A stretch of DNA of 54,561 nucleotides from Streptomyces adelaidensis (GTDB taxonomy: Bacteria > Actinomycetota > Actinomycetes > Streptomycetales > Streptomycetaceae), in contig NZ_JAEMUX010000060.1 in NCBI RefSeq assembly GCF_016598475.1, positions 1 to 54,561 of the forward strand, read 5' to 3'. Shown one piece after another: positions 25,732-33,048 of the stretch; position 1 is the first letter of the stretch, and every line of letters starts with the position of its first letter. The translations under genes and the position numbers were made by a program. The notes under the pieces were generated by a model. It did no database searches and had not been told where the DNA came from. It worked only from the letters and a program-made list of their open reading frames with translations.

Positions 25732-26265
25732 ATGGCGGAATGTGAGGCCCCGGTCGGGGGCATGGACGATGTCGACGTGGTGACCCGTGCGGTGCTCACC
25801 GCGTCGAGACTGCTGGTCGCCGTCTCCGCCCGGTCGCTGGCCGAGGTGGAGGAGCGGCTGACGCTGCCTCAGTTCCGGATGCTCGTGGTGCTGTCCACCC
25901 ACGGTGCCACCAAGCTGGTGACCCTCGCCGACGTCCTTCAGGTCGCGCCGTCGACCGCGATGCGCATGGTCGACCGGCTGATCGCGGCCGGGCTCGCCGA
26001 CCGGCAGACCAACCCCGGCAACCGCCGCGAGACCGTGCTCCGTCTCACGGCGGAGGGGCGGCGCACCGTCGAGGACGTCACCGCCCGACGGCGGGCCGAG
26101 ATCGCCGCCATCGTCGAACGCCTCGCCCCGGACCGGAGGGCGGCCCTGGTGGACGCGCTCACCGCCTTCAACGAGGCCGGGGGCGAGCCGCTCGCTCCGG
26201 CGGCGGACGGCGCCGAGCCGCATCCGCTGGGCTGGGTGGACCTGCCGGCTGTCCGGGGCGCGTGA
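25732..26265 (+). CDS. MarR-family transcriptional regulator
   Basis: A 177-residue winged-helix regulator. The order is N-terminal dimer helix (~15-45), LPQFRMLVVLSTHG, then the recognition region VTLADVLQVAPSTAMRMVDR and the wing GLADRQTNPGNRRETVLRLT, then a C-terminal dimer helix. The wing Asp/Arg pattern DRxxxPGNRRE is typical. The ATG follows AGAAAGGG. MarR proteins usually bind phenolic or redox ligands and repress adjacent genes. The next gene encodes a membrane protein on the same strand, 144 bases away, so it may be a target, but no operator was identified. Confidence 0.92.
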   Translation: MAECEAPVGGMDDVDVVTRAVLTASRLLVAVSARSLAEVEERLTLPQFRMLVVLSTHGATKLVTLADVLQVAPSTAMRMVDRLIAAGLADRQTNPGNRRETVLRLTAEGRRTVEDVTARRRAEIAAIVERLAPDRRAALVDALTAFNEAGGEPLAPAADGAEPHPLGWVDLPAVRGA

Positions 26266-26409
26266 CCGTCCTGCCGAGAGTCCCCGCGTGAGCGGCGCTG
26301 CCCACCCCCCGTTTCGGAGCAGGTCCGATTTCGCGCCACCCCGCCGATTTTGCATAATGCAAGAGAGCTGTGTGGGTGGACATGGGGGAACCAAGGGGTG
26401 GAGCGGCGG

Positions 26410-27090
26410 ATGCGCGGACCGGGTCGGCGACCGCCCGTGGGGGACTCGGGTGTGATGGCCCATGTGAGGGCCGCGGTCTGGGGGCCGGCGGAGTTCGTGG
26501 GCCTGCCCCCTCGGTGGCTGCTCACCGAGGGGGTCCTGGTGGGGATCCTGGCGACGGGCGCGATCATCGGGCTCGGGATCGCCGGGGTGTGGACCGGGCG
26601 CCCGTCTCTCGCCGCCGGGGAGGGCGGCCTGGTGATCGTGGCCGCGCTCGCCGTGTACCTCCTGATCACCGAGGCGGGCCGCGCGCTCGTCGGACTCGTC
26701 GCGGTGCTCGGCGTGTGCCTGGCGCTGCTGACGCCTCCGTCGCTGGCGGGGCTGGTGCTGGTCCACCGCGGCGAGGTGCGGTCGGTGGTGGTGACCTCGG
26801 TCGAGGGCGGACCGGTGGCCGGTACCGAGGGCGGCCGGTACCTGTGCTCGGTGGCCGACCGGGCCGGCGTTCCCCTCTCCACGCGGATCTGGCGGGGTTG
26901 CGAGCGGTCGACCCGGCCGGGGGACGCCCTGGACGTCGTGTACGACCCGGACGGCGTGGTGCCGCCGCGAGGCGTGGCCCCCGGCACGGACCGCGGCCCA
27001 CTGCTCGGCGCCGCGGCACTCGCCGCCGGGCTCGTCGCCGGGTGCGTGCTCGCTGTCGTACGGTCCTTCCGGCTGAGCCCCGCTCCGTGA
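26410..27090 (+). CDS. Uncharacterised membrane protein
   Basis: A 226-residue protein with three N-terminal hydrophobic segments (about 38-60, 70-90 and 92-112), a soluble region of about 85 residues (GEVRSVVVTSVEGGPVAGTE onward, with two Cys in LCSVADRAG and RGCERS), and a last hydrophobic segment near 195-217. The soluble part, which ends DVVYDPDGVVPP, resembles the small beta domain of DUF3592-like membrane proteins. The ATG at 26410 is the first start after GGAACC/GGGG purine runs; the frame is open further upstream. No function is known. Confidence 0.7.
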   Translation: MRGPGRRPPVGDSGVMAHVRAAVWGPAEFVGLPPRWLLTEGVLVGILATGAIIGLGIAGVWTGRPSLAAGEGGLVIVAALAVYLLITEAGRALVGLVAVLGVCLALLTPPSLAGLVLVHRGEVRSVVVTSVEGGPVAGTEGGRYLCSVADRAGVPLSTRIWRGCERSTRPGDALDVVYDPDGVVPPRGVAPGTDRGPLLGAAALAAGLVAGCVLAVVRSFRLSPAP

Positions 27091-27115
27091 CCGCCGCCGC
27101 TCGGCGGAACGGGTG

Positions 27116-27877
27116 TCACCCCTGGTCGGCGGAGGCCGAGGCCGAAGGGCTGGGCGTCGCGTTCGGTGCGGCGGTGTTGACGTCCAGGTCGGGTCGGGGG
27201 GTGAGGACGACCATGGGGGCGCCCGGCTGGGGTACGGGCGGGGTGGCCTGGTCCTTGGGGATTTTCGGCGGGTTGGTCTGCTGGTAGTTGACCTGCTCGT
27301 GGTTCACGAGGCCGGTCTTCTCCAGCACGGTGATGTGGTCGAGGACGGTGTCGTTGGCGAGGTCGGCCAGCTGACGTACCAGTGTGTTGCGCGTACTCGC
27401 CCGGATCTTGGCGATGGCCGGGAAGATCTGGCCGTGTGTGACCCGCATGATGGTGACGGCGGTGGAGTCGAACTCCTTGCCGGTGGCGGCGTCGGCGGTG
27501 GCCACGAACTGCTGCTGTTGCGGGCTCGCCTGGTTGTTGAGGGTGATGCCCAGCTCGGGGGCGATCTTCCGGCACAACACGTCGAGCCCCGCGTGTCCGA
27601 CGACCAGATGCTCCCCGGCCTCCTTCATCTCCGGCGTCGTCCCGCGCTCCATCGCCATCTCCCCCAACGGGTACTCCCACAGCCCCGCCGACCGCACCTT
27701 GATGACGAAGTCCCGGTCGGCCTCCGTCAACGGACCGAACGGCGTGTTCGCGATGATGCGCTCCGTCGACGTGGCGGTCTTCTCGACGCCCAGCATGGCG
27801 GGATAGGCGAGCGCGGCGACGGTCATCAGCAGGCCGCCGCTGATGAAGATGGCTCCTGCGGTACGTGGGATGCGCAT
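27116..27877 (-). CDS. DUF4142-domain exported protein
   Basis: A 253-residue protein with an N-terminal signal-anchor (~8-30). A helical DUF4142 domain at about residues 48-190 has the usual pattern: LTEADRDFVIKVRSAGLWEY, then EMAMERGTTPEMKEAGEHLV and FPAIAKIRAST. The C-terminus is a Pro/Ala/Ser-rich tail. DUF4142 forms a ferritin-like helical bundle, and proteins of this type are often stress-induced and exported. The ATG at 27877 follows AGGAGG exactly, although the frame is open to 28036. It converges with the preceding gene and is divergent from the DM13 gene. Confidence 0.9.
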   Translation of the reverse strand: MRIPRTAGAIFISGGLLMTVAALAYPAMLGVEKTATSTERIIANTPFGPLTEADRDFVIKVRSAGLWEYPLGEMAMERGTTPEMKEAGEHLVVGHAGLDVLCRKIAPELGITLNNQASPQQQQFVATADAATGKEFDSTAVTIMRVTHGQIFPAIAKIRASTRNTLVRQLADLANDTVLDHITVLEKTGLVNHEQVNYQQTNPPKIPKDQATPPVPQPGAPMVVLTPRPDLDVNTAAPNATPSPSASASADQG

Positions 27878-28247
27878 GGTTCCTCCTGGCGTGCGGGCGC
27901 GGGCGCCCCGGGCGGGGGCGCGAGGGCGCCCCGGGTCCGCCGGGAGCGGATTCGGTCGCCAGGAGGTACGGAAGGGGACCGCCGATGAATCATTGCCCAG
28001 GGTAAAAATTGCACTGGGATGTGTGGTGTGCGTCACAACCGGTGGCGGCAGCCTGCGCGACCGCCCGCGAGGAAGTGACCCTGGAGAACGCGGTCTTCAT
28101 CCTCAGCCGTTTCGACGGCACCACAAGTGGTCTGCCCACCGGGTCCTGATCCCGGCGACGTAAGGCTTCCGTCATCTCTCGCGGAGCACAGGGCGGCTGT
28201 CCGGCCCGTTGAATGGGGGTAGCGACAGAATGTGGGAGGGAGCGGGC
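27878..28247. other. Divergent region between DUF4142 and DM13 genes
   Basis: About 370 bases. The stretch near 27990-28020 (CCCAGGGTAAAAATTGCACT) is locally AT-rich and is the likely promoter area of the DUF4142 gene. At 28042-28149 a short plus-strand frame reads ATAREEVTLENAVFILSRFD; it could be the end of a lost gene, but no start or family is evident. Confidence 0.45.
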
Positions 28248-28808
28248 ATGGGACGTGCGCGCACGGTGTTGAGCAGGCCGTTCGTCGTCGGGATGCTGGT
28301 GTTCGGCGTGGCCGCGATGGGCTTCGGGCTGTACTGGTTCCAGCCGTGGAAGCTGTGGCAGGACGAGACCGTGGAGGAGGCTCTGCCCGTGGCCGTGGCG
28401 ACCTCCGCGCCGCCCGTGGAGGCGCCTTCCGCCTCCTCCTCTCCCGCGCCCGGGCCCCGGACGCTGGCCGGCGGCGAGCTGATCAGCCACGAGCACGAGA
28501 CCTCCGGCACGGTGAAACTCGTACGGCTCGCCGACGGCTCCCACGTCGTACGGCTGGAGAACCTCGACACGAGCAACGGCCCGGACCTGCGCGTCTGGCT
28601 GACCGACGCTCCCGTGAAGCAGGGGACCGCGGGCTGGCGCGTCTTCGACGACGGCGAGTACGTCAGCCTGGGCAAGCTCAAGGGCAACAAGGGAAGCCAG
28701 AACTACACGGTGCCCGCCGGCGTCGATCCGTCCGGCTTCACGAGTGTGAGCATCTGGTGCGACCGCTTCGACGTGTCCTTCGGCGCGGCCGAACTCGCCC
28801 GCGTCTGA
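28248..28808 (+). CDS. Membrane-anchored DM13-domain protein
   Basis: A 186-residue protein with one N-terminal transmembrane segment (~10-30), a Pro/Ala/Ser linker (~45-70) and a DM13 domain (about 75-185). Domain marks are HETSGTVKLVRLADGSHVVR, LENLDTSNGPDLRVWLTDAP, LGKLKGNKGSQNYTVP and SIWCDRFDVSFG. DM13 proteins are extracytoplasmic; a redox or electron-transfer role has been suggested for the domain through its conserved Cys. The ATG at 28248 follows GGGAGGGA. It is divergent from the DUF4142 gene, another exported protein. Confidence 0.9.
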   Translation: MGRARTVLSRPFVVGMLVFGVAAMGFGLYWFQPWKLWQDETVEEALPVAVATSAPPVEAPSASSSPAPGPRTLAGGELISHEHETSGTVKLVRLADGSHVVRLENLDTSNGPDLRVWLTDAPVKQGTAGWRVFDDGEYVSLGKLKGNKGSQNYTVPAGVDPSGFTSVSIWCDRFDVSFGAAELARV

Positions 28809-28857
28809 CGGGTGTTCGTGGCGTCGTCGCGTCGCCGCTCGGGCGGGACAGCGGGTT

Positions 28858-29088
28858 GTGGCATGGCCAGGTACCTGCGCCTGGTCAGCCGGGCGCTTCC
28901 CCTGGATCCACGCTCCGGAGCTGGCCGACCGGATCGGCGGCTTCGATCCCGAGGCCGGGATGATGTGCGTCTACGGCAAGGACGAGGCGGCTCTGCGGGA
29001 GCTTGGGCTCATTCTCAGCAGCGCCTTCCACGACCGCGCGAAGCTGGCCGCGCTGATCGAGGCCACCGACCCCGGAGACTGGGACTGA
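28858..29088 (+). CDS. Small conserved-looking ORF, possibly truncated
   Basis: A 76-residue frame. Residues ~20-76 have clear coding character: HAPELADRIGGFDPEAGMMC, then GKDEAALRELGLILSSAFHD and AALIEATDPGDWD, with high third-position GC. The first ~18 residues (rich in Trp and Cys) look less natural, and another frame gives MARYLRLVSR here. The real start may be lost or the gene may be frameshifted near 28890. It matches no family I can name. Confidence 0.5.
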   Translation: MAWPGTCAWSAGRFPWIHAPELADRIGGFDPEAGMMCVYGKDEAALRELGLILSSAFHDRAKLAALIEATDPGDWD

Positions 29089-29200
29089 ACCCGGACCCAC
29101 CGGCTTGATCTCGGGTTGATCGTTTTCGATCTGCTGCGGCTGTCCGGGACCGACACGGCTTGCGTGAGGGGTGTCGCGCCCGCAGTGCCGCGGCGGCCGC

Positions 29201-29539
29201 TCAGAGGTGGCCGTCCAGAAGCTCCCGTACCTCGGCGATGGTCATAGGTCCTGTGCCGTGCGCCACCGCTTCTCCCTCCTTCAGCAGGACGTAGGACGGG
29301 GCTCCGGTGATCCCGTATCGCTCGGTTGCGGCCGGACAACGCGTGATGTCGGTGCGGACGGCCGTCAGGCGGCCCGTGTAGTCGTCGGCGATGCCACCCA
29401 CGACGAGGTCCATCACCCGGCAGGGCTCGATTGCCTTGGGCCAGGTCCCGGTGAAGTACGCGAGGACCGGAACTCCGCTCATCCCGAGGATGAAATCGAA
29501 CTCCGCGTCCTCACGGGGTTGATGAAACCGCTTCGCCAT
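29201..29539 (-). CDS. Thioredoxin-fold protein without a CXXC pair
   Basis: A 112-residue thioredoxin-like domain. The active-site loop reads FTGTWPKAIEPCR: W33 is kept, but the first Cys of WCGPC is absent and only the second, C40, is present after a two-residue insertion. The cis-proline loop GITGAPSYVLLKEG (P81) and a C-terminal helix are intact. It is therefore unlikely to be a disulfide reductase and may act as a monothiol or binding protein. The ATG at 29539 follows GGGAGCTTC. It stands alone between a plus-strand gene and the decayed kinase region. Confidence 0.75.
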   Translation of the reverse strand: MAKRFHQPREDAEFDFILGMSGVPVLAYFTGTWPKAIEPCRVMDLVVGGIADDYTGRLTAVRTDITRCPAATERYGITGAPSYVLLKEGEAVAHGTGPMTIAEVRELLDGHL

Positions 29540-29593
29540 GGAAGCTCCCGACCTCGCGTCCGTCATTCCGTCCCCATCATCTCCCGCGCGGTG

Positions 29594-29633
29594 CGGCAGG
29601 CCGGCCCGGACGATCGACCGGGCCGGCCTGCCG
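29594..29633. terminator. Perfect 16-base hairpin
   Basis: CGGCAGGCCGGCCCGG at 29594-29609 pairs perfectly with 29618-29633 around loop ACGATCGA. It lies between the thioredoxin-like gene and the minus-strand remnant 29838-30110, whose transcript it would end. The remaining sequence of 29540-29837 shows nothing else. Confidence 0.75.
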
Positions 29634-29837
29634 GAAGTGAGGGACGGGGCCGTCGCGGAAGCACGGTGGTCCCCGGCGCGAGCGGGCCCAGCCCCCGCCC
29701 CTGGTGACCCGGTGCCCGGCCGACCCGCCGGTCACCCAGCCGCAGCCCGCCACGCGCCCATGGGTCAGCTCGTGCCAGGACAGGTCGATGTGGGCCGACG
29801 GTTCAGCTCGACGCGAGTGTGCGCTGGTGATCGCCGG

Positions 29838-30110
29838 TCAGCGGCGGCCGGTGGCCAGGATGACGAGGAACTGGCCACCGCCCGCCTCGGTGTCGGCGGT
29901 CACCGGCAGCCCCGGTACCAGTCGGGAGAACCGGTCCACCAGCCACTCCGCCGCCTCTTGGGCGTCCTGCCTGGTCGGACAACGGCCCACCATCTCGCGG
30001 CCCCCCTTGTGCTCCAGCCTCTCGGCAACGGTGATCAGCGGCGCGGGTTCGACCACGTACAGGCGGTCCGGCCAGGCGATGACCAGCCGGACGCCGACCC
30101 CGCCCTCCAC
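29838..30110 (-). CDS. Uncharacterised 90-residue protein
   Basis: A frame from GTG 30110 to the stop at 29838. It reads VRLVIAWPDRLYVVEPAPLI, then MVGRCPTRQDAQEAAEWLVD and ends GGGQFLVILATGRR. Codon use is good and the tail looks like a natural C-terminus. It follows directly on the decayed sensor kinase, whose kinase half is missing; so either this is a genuine small gene or a fragment fused to the kinase remnant. No family was recognised. Confidence 0.45.
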   Translation of the reverse strand: MEGGVGVRLVIAWPDRLYVVEPAPLITVAERLEHKGGREMVGRCPTRQDAQEAAEWLVDRFSRLVPGLPVTADTEAGGGQFLVILATGRR

Positions 30111-30601
30111 ACCTGGGTCAGCCCGACGGCGGTGGCCGCCGTCACCGTCCCCAGCAGGAAGAAGGCGCCGAGCAACGGATGGCTGACCGGCACCAGGACG
30201 CAGACGGCCAGCAGCACATTGCCCACGGCCACCGCGAAGGCCCAGCCCAGCACCCGCGACGAACCCTGCCGGGCCAGGGTGTGCAGCGCGATGAGGACAC
30301 TGAAACCGGCCGGCAGCCAGAGCTCCAGGGACCACTGGGTCAGGGCCACGAGAGACCACGAAGAACGTGACGGCCGGGGCCCCGCGCCGCCACCACAGCG
30401 GAAGGGCGAAGGCGGCGATGAGGACGAACGGGACGGCGGACGGCGACTGGTCACGGGCGTCCGTGTCCCCGAAGGGCGAGCTGCCGTCGCCCACAGCAGA
30501 TCGGGAAGGCTGCCGCACACGACGATCAGCACCACCGCGGTGTCGAACAGCCACGGATGGCGGCGGTCCAGCTGCCGCCGGTCCTGCTGACCCCGCCACA
30601 T
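30111..30601 (-). pseudogene. Decayed histidine kinase, sensor part only
   Basis: The region codes in two alternating frames for the membrane half of a Streptomyces sensor kinase: RHPWLFDTAVVLIVVCGSLP, then (next frame) DARDQSPSAVPFVLIAAFAL, then (first frame again) LVALTQWSLELWLPAGFSVL and LGTVTAATAVGLTQVW. A missing G near 30491 and a second shift near 30343 explain the frame changes. The histidine and ATPase domains are absent; sequence stops being kinase-like at about 30110. No response regulator remains. Confidence 0.7.
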
Positions 30602-30781
30602 ACGGCCCAGGACGGGGTGCGCCCAGGCGGCGTCGAACCCGGGGGACGCCGGGAGCGCCGGCCCCCGGGGGCGTCCGCGGCCCCTGCCGCGCGCTCCGCG
30701 CTCATGGACACCATTGTCCTCGTGATCGCCTTCGTGATCGTCCTTTCCTGCCCGCGGCCCGTGTGCACCGAATCCGTCGGC

Positions 30782-31264
30782 TCAGCCGGCGTCGACCGAG
30801 CCGCGAAGCGCGGAGGGCTCGGTGGACGGGGCGCTGTTCGGGCTGGGCGGCGCGCTGTCCCGGGCGTTCGGGGTGGACGGGGCGGGGGTGTCGGGGGCGT
30901 GGGAGGCGGGTTGTTCGGTGGGGACGGGGGTGTCGGGGGCGTGGGAGGCCGACGGTGTGGGGGCGGGGGTCGACGGGAGTGTGGGGGACGGGCTGGTCGC
31001 GGGGGGCGGGGCGAGGGGGACCGAGGGGGACCTCGGGGCGTCGTCCGTGGCGAAGCGGACGGGCAGGGCGACGAGGGCGACGGCCGCGCAGGCGGCCACG
31101 GCGGCACCGGCCGCGGTGCGCAGGAGACGGCGGCGGGCGGCGGTGCGGCGGATCGCCTCGTAGTGGCCGGGCGGTGGGCCGAGGTGGTCGGCGGGCGGGC
31201 GCAGGATGACGGCCAGCGGGTCGTCGGGCTCGAAGTCCGGGCCGTCGTCAGAGTGTGTGATCAA
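30782..31264 (-). CDS. Probable anti-sigma partner, single-pass membrane protein
   Basis: A 160-residue protein: cytoplasmic N-terminus of ~48 residues, one transmembrane segment (about 50-68, AAGAAVAACAAVALVALPV), then a Pro/Ser/Thr-rich exterior with a duplicated SHAPDTP block. The TTG start at 31264 follows AGGAG and overlaps the sigma-factor gene by 17 bases, so translation is coupled. A short membrane protein directly after an ECF sigma gene is typical of anti-sigma factors. The cytoplasmic part lacks a zinc-binding anti-sigma motif, so binding to the sigma factor is inferred from context. Confidence 0.65.
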   Translation of the reverse strand: MITHSDDGPDFEPDDPLAVILRPPADHLGPPPGHYEAIRRTAARRRLLRTAAGAAVAACAAVALVALPVRFATDDAPRSPSVPLAPPPATSPSPTLPSTPAPTPSASHAPDTPVPTEQPASHAPDTPAPSTPNARDSAPPSPNSAPSTEPSALRGSVDAG

Positions 31265-31751
31265 GGCTTCTCCTCAGGTGGGCGCGGAGCAGTTCGCGGG
31301 CCGCGTGGAGGTCGGCCTTGACGGTTCCTTCCTTGCGTCCGGTGAGCGCGGACACCTCCCGGATCGGCATGTCAGCGTAGTAGTGCAGCAGGATCGGCAC
31401 GCGCAGCCGTTCCGGCAGCGACCGCACGAGCAGCCGGACCGAGGGGTCGGACCGTTCGGCGTGGTCGGACGGCGGGCGCACCGCGGCCTCGGCGGTGACC
31501 CGGTGCATCGCCCGGCGTTCGCGTTCGAGCTTGCGCCAGTGGTCCCGGACGAGGTTGGCCGCCGTGACGTAGAGAAAACCGTGCGGCTCCGCCACCGACG
31601 TCCAGCGGGCCCAGAGCCGCGTGAACGCCTCCGACGCGATCTCGTGGGCCGTCTCGTCGTCGTCGACCAGCCGACGGCACCAGCCGGCGAGACGTGGATA
31701 GAGGGCGGCGAACAACTCGGACGCGGCCTTCTCGCGGGACCGTTTCAACAC
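31248..31751 (-). CDS. ECF RNA polymerase sigma factor
   Basis: A 167-residue sigma-70 family protein. Region 2 covers about residues 10-75 (LFAALYPRLAGWCRRLVDDD, ETAHEIASEAFTRLWARW, FLYVTAANLVRDHWRK). Region 4 covers about 105-160 (RLLVRSLPERLRVPILLHYY, IREVSALTGRKEGTVKADLH). There is no region 3, as in ECF factors. The start is uncertain: GTG 31751 or TTG 31748, both close behind GGAGAG. It lies 92 bases after the sortase gene and overlaps the probable anti-sigma gene. Confidence 0.88.
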   Translation of the reverse strand: MLKRSREKAASELFAALYPRLAGWCRRLVDDDETAHEIASEAFTRLWARWTSVAEPHGFLYVTAANLVRDHWRKLERERRAMHRVTAEAAVRPPSDHAERSDPSVRLLVRSLPERLRVPILLHYYADMPIREVSALTGRKEGTVKADLHAARELLRAHLRRSLDHTL

Positions 31752-31843
31752 TCTCCATGGTCGTGACGGTGCGACAAGCGGCAGCGGCGGCTGGGGACCG
31801 GCGGTCGGCGGCAGCCGGTGCGCGGCCGGTGGTGAGGGACGGG

Positions 31844-32470
31844 TCACCGGCCCGGTGCGCTCAGCGTCGCGAAGACGATCACGTTGTCGCGGTACTCGTC
31901 GCCGCTGCGGGGACCGCCGCAGGTGATGAGGCGCAGCGCGGGACGGTCCACGTTCCCGTAGACCTCCTCCGCCGGGAAGTCGGCCTTCGCGACCGTCCGT
32001 ACGGAGTCGGCGGTGAACTCCGCCGTCGTGCCGTTCTCCAGGCGCGCCATGATCCGCCCGCCCCGCCGCAGCTCCCCGAGCCGGCGGAAGACCCCGTCCC
32101 CGTAGGAGCCGACCGTGACATGGCCCAGGATCACCGACGGGCCGGTCTGCCCCGGCGTCGGCGAGTGCCGGTACCAGCCCGCCCGGTCGTGCGCCGTGAT
32201 CGGCGGCACCTCCACGGTGCCGTCCGGGGCCAGCCCCAGCCGAATGACCGGGGTGTCGACCTCGATGTCCGGTATCAGCAGCCTGACCGGCACCGAACGG
32301 CCCAGGGGCCGCGCGGCGGCCGACGAGGACGGCGAGGGCGAGGACCCGCTCGCCGGGGACCCGTTCGTGGCGGGTGCGGTGGTGGCGTGGTCGGTTCGTC
32401 GGCCGTCGCAGCTCACGAGCAGCGAGGCCGTCGCCGCGGTGGCGAAGGCGCGCCTGGAGAGCAAGGTCAC
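31844..32470 (-). CDS. Class F sortase
   Basis: A 208-residue secreted or membrane-tethered sortase. The N-terminus has a twin-arginine-like SRRAF and a hydrophobic stretch ending LLVSC21, a possible lipobox. The sortase barrel spans ~55-205, with catalytic H117 in LGHVT, C184 in LITCGG and R194 in EYRDN. Short size and the single barrel match class F enzymes of Actinobacteria. Sortases cut a sorting signal and attach the protein to the cell wall. The GTG start overlaps the stop of the upstream surface-protein gene by four bases, which points to that protein as substrate. Confidence 0.9.
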   Translation of the reverse strand: MTLLSRRAFATAATASLLVSCDGRRTDHATTAPATNGSPASGSSPSPSSSAAARPLGRSVPVRLLIPDIEVDTPVIRLGLAPDGTVEVPPITAHDRAGWYRHSPTPGQTGPSVILGHVTVGSYGDGVFRRLGELRRGGRIMARLENGTTAEFTADSVRTVAKADFPAEEVYGNVDRPALRLITCGGPRSGDEYRDNVIVFATLSAPGR

Positions 32471-32886
32471 GCCCCGTTCGCCCGCCGGCGCCGTACGAGG
32501 ACGACGGCCGCGCCGCCGCCGAGGAGCAGCGCGGCGGCCCCCGAGCCGGCCAGCACGCCCCCGGCACCCGACCCCTCCGACCGCGGCGCCGTACCGGTGT
32601 CCGGCGCGCCACTCGGTACGACGGAGACCTGGCTCGGCACCGGGGTCGGGCCGGTGTCCTTCGCGTCCCTGGTGGGCGAGGGCGTGGGCGTGCGCTCGTC
32701 CGTTGCGGGGGTCGACGCGGCGGGGCTGGGTGCCTTGGTGGCGGACTCCGGTACGGGCGTCGGGTTCGCGCTGCTCGTGCTGCTCGTGCTGCTCGTGCTG
32801 TTCGTGCTGTCGGCGAACGCGGGCAGCGTGGTCGCCAGGACGGCGGTGCAGGCGAGTGCCGCTGCACTGAGGACGGTTCGGCGCAT
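32467..32886 (-). CDS. Secreted surface protein, likely sortase substrate
   Basis: A 139-residue protein. A signal peptide (~1-25, cleavage after AFA) precedes a Ser/Thr/Pro-rich mature part with short STS repeats. The C-terminus has APDTG at residues ~94-98, then a Gly/Ser spacer, a hydrophobic segment of ~20 residues (GVLAGSGAAALLLGGGAAVV) and a final RRRR cluster. That is the layout of a cell-wall sorting signal, though APDTG differs from LPXTG/LAXTG and lies farther than usual from the hydrophobic part. The gene overlaps the sortase gene by four bases and starts 17 bases after a strong hairpin. Confidence 0.75.
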   Translation of the reverse strand: MRRTVLSAAALACTAVLATTLPAFADSTNSTSSTSSTSSANPTPVPESATKAPSPAASTPATDERTPTPSPTRDAKDTGPTPVPSQVSVVPSGAPDTGTAPRSEGSGAGGVLAGSGAAALLLGGGAAVVLVRRRRANGA

Positions 32887-32903
32887 GAGTCGCTCTCTCT
32901 CGT

Positions 32904-32940
32904 CGGGGCCGCCCGTCCGGTGACCGGACGGGCGGCCCCG
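32904..32940 (-). terminator. 17-base hairpin upstream of the surface-protein gene
   Basis: CGGGGCCGCCCGTCCGG at 32904-32920 pairs perfectly with 32924-32940 around loop TGA. On the minus strand it follows the nitrate reductase gene and ends only 17 bases before the surface-protein start at 32886. It can end upstream transcription or act as a leader structure. Confidence 0.8.
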
Positions 32941-33048
32941 GGTGACGTATCGAGCGGAGAGACGAGACAGACGGGGGACGGGTTGTAAAGAGATGGCAAA
33001 GTCGTTGAGGAGTGGCTCAGCCGGGGACCGGTTCGGCCATGGGCGGGC

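Noticed and set aside
26370..27287. A 305-residue plus frame overlapping the membrane-protein gene
   Set aside because: Arg/Gly-rich out-of-frame translation; the alternative frame gives a membrane protein with natural composition.
28042..28149. A 35-residue ORF upstream of the DM13 gene
   Set aside because: Short, with no ribosome binding site and no recognisable family; may be a gene tail but is not supported as a gene.
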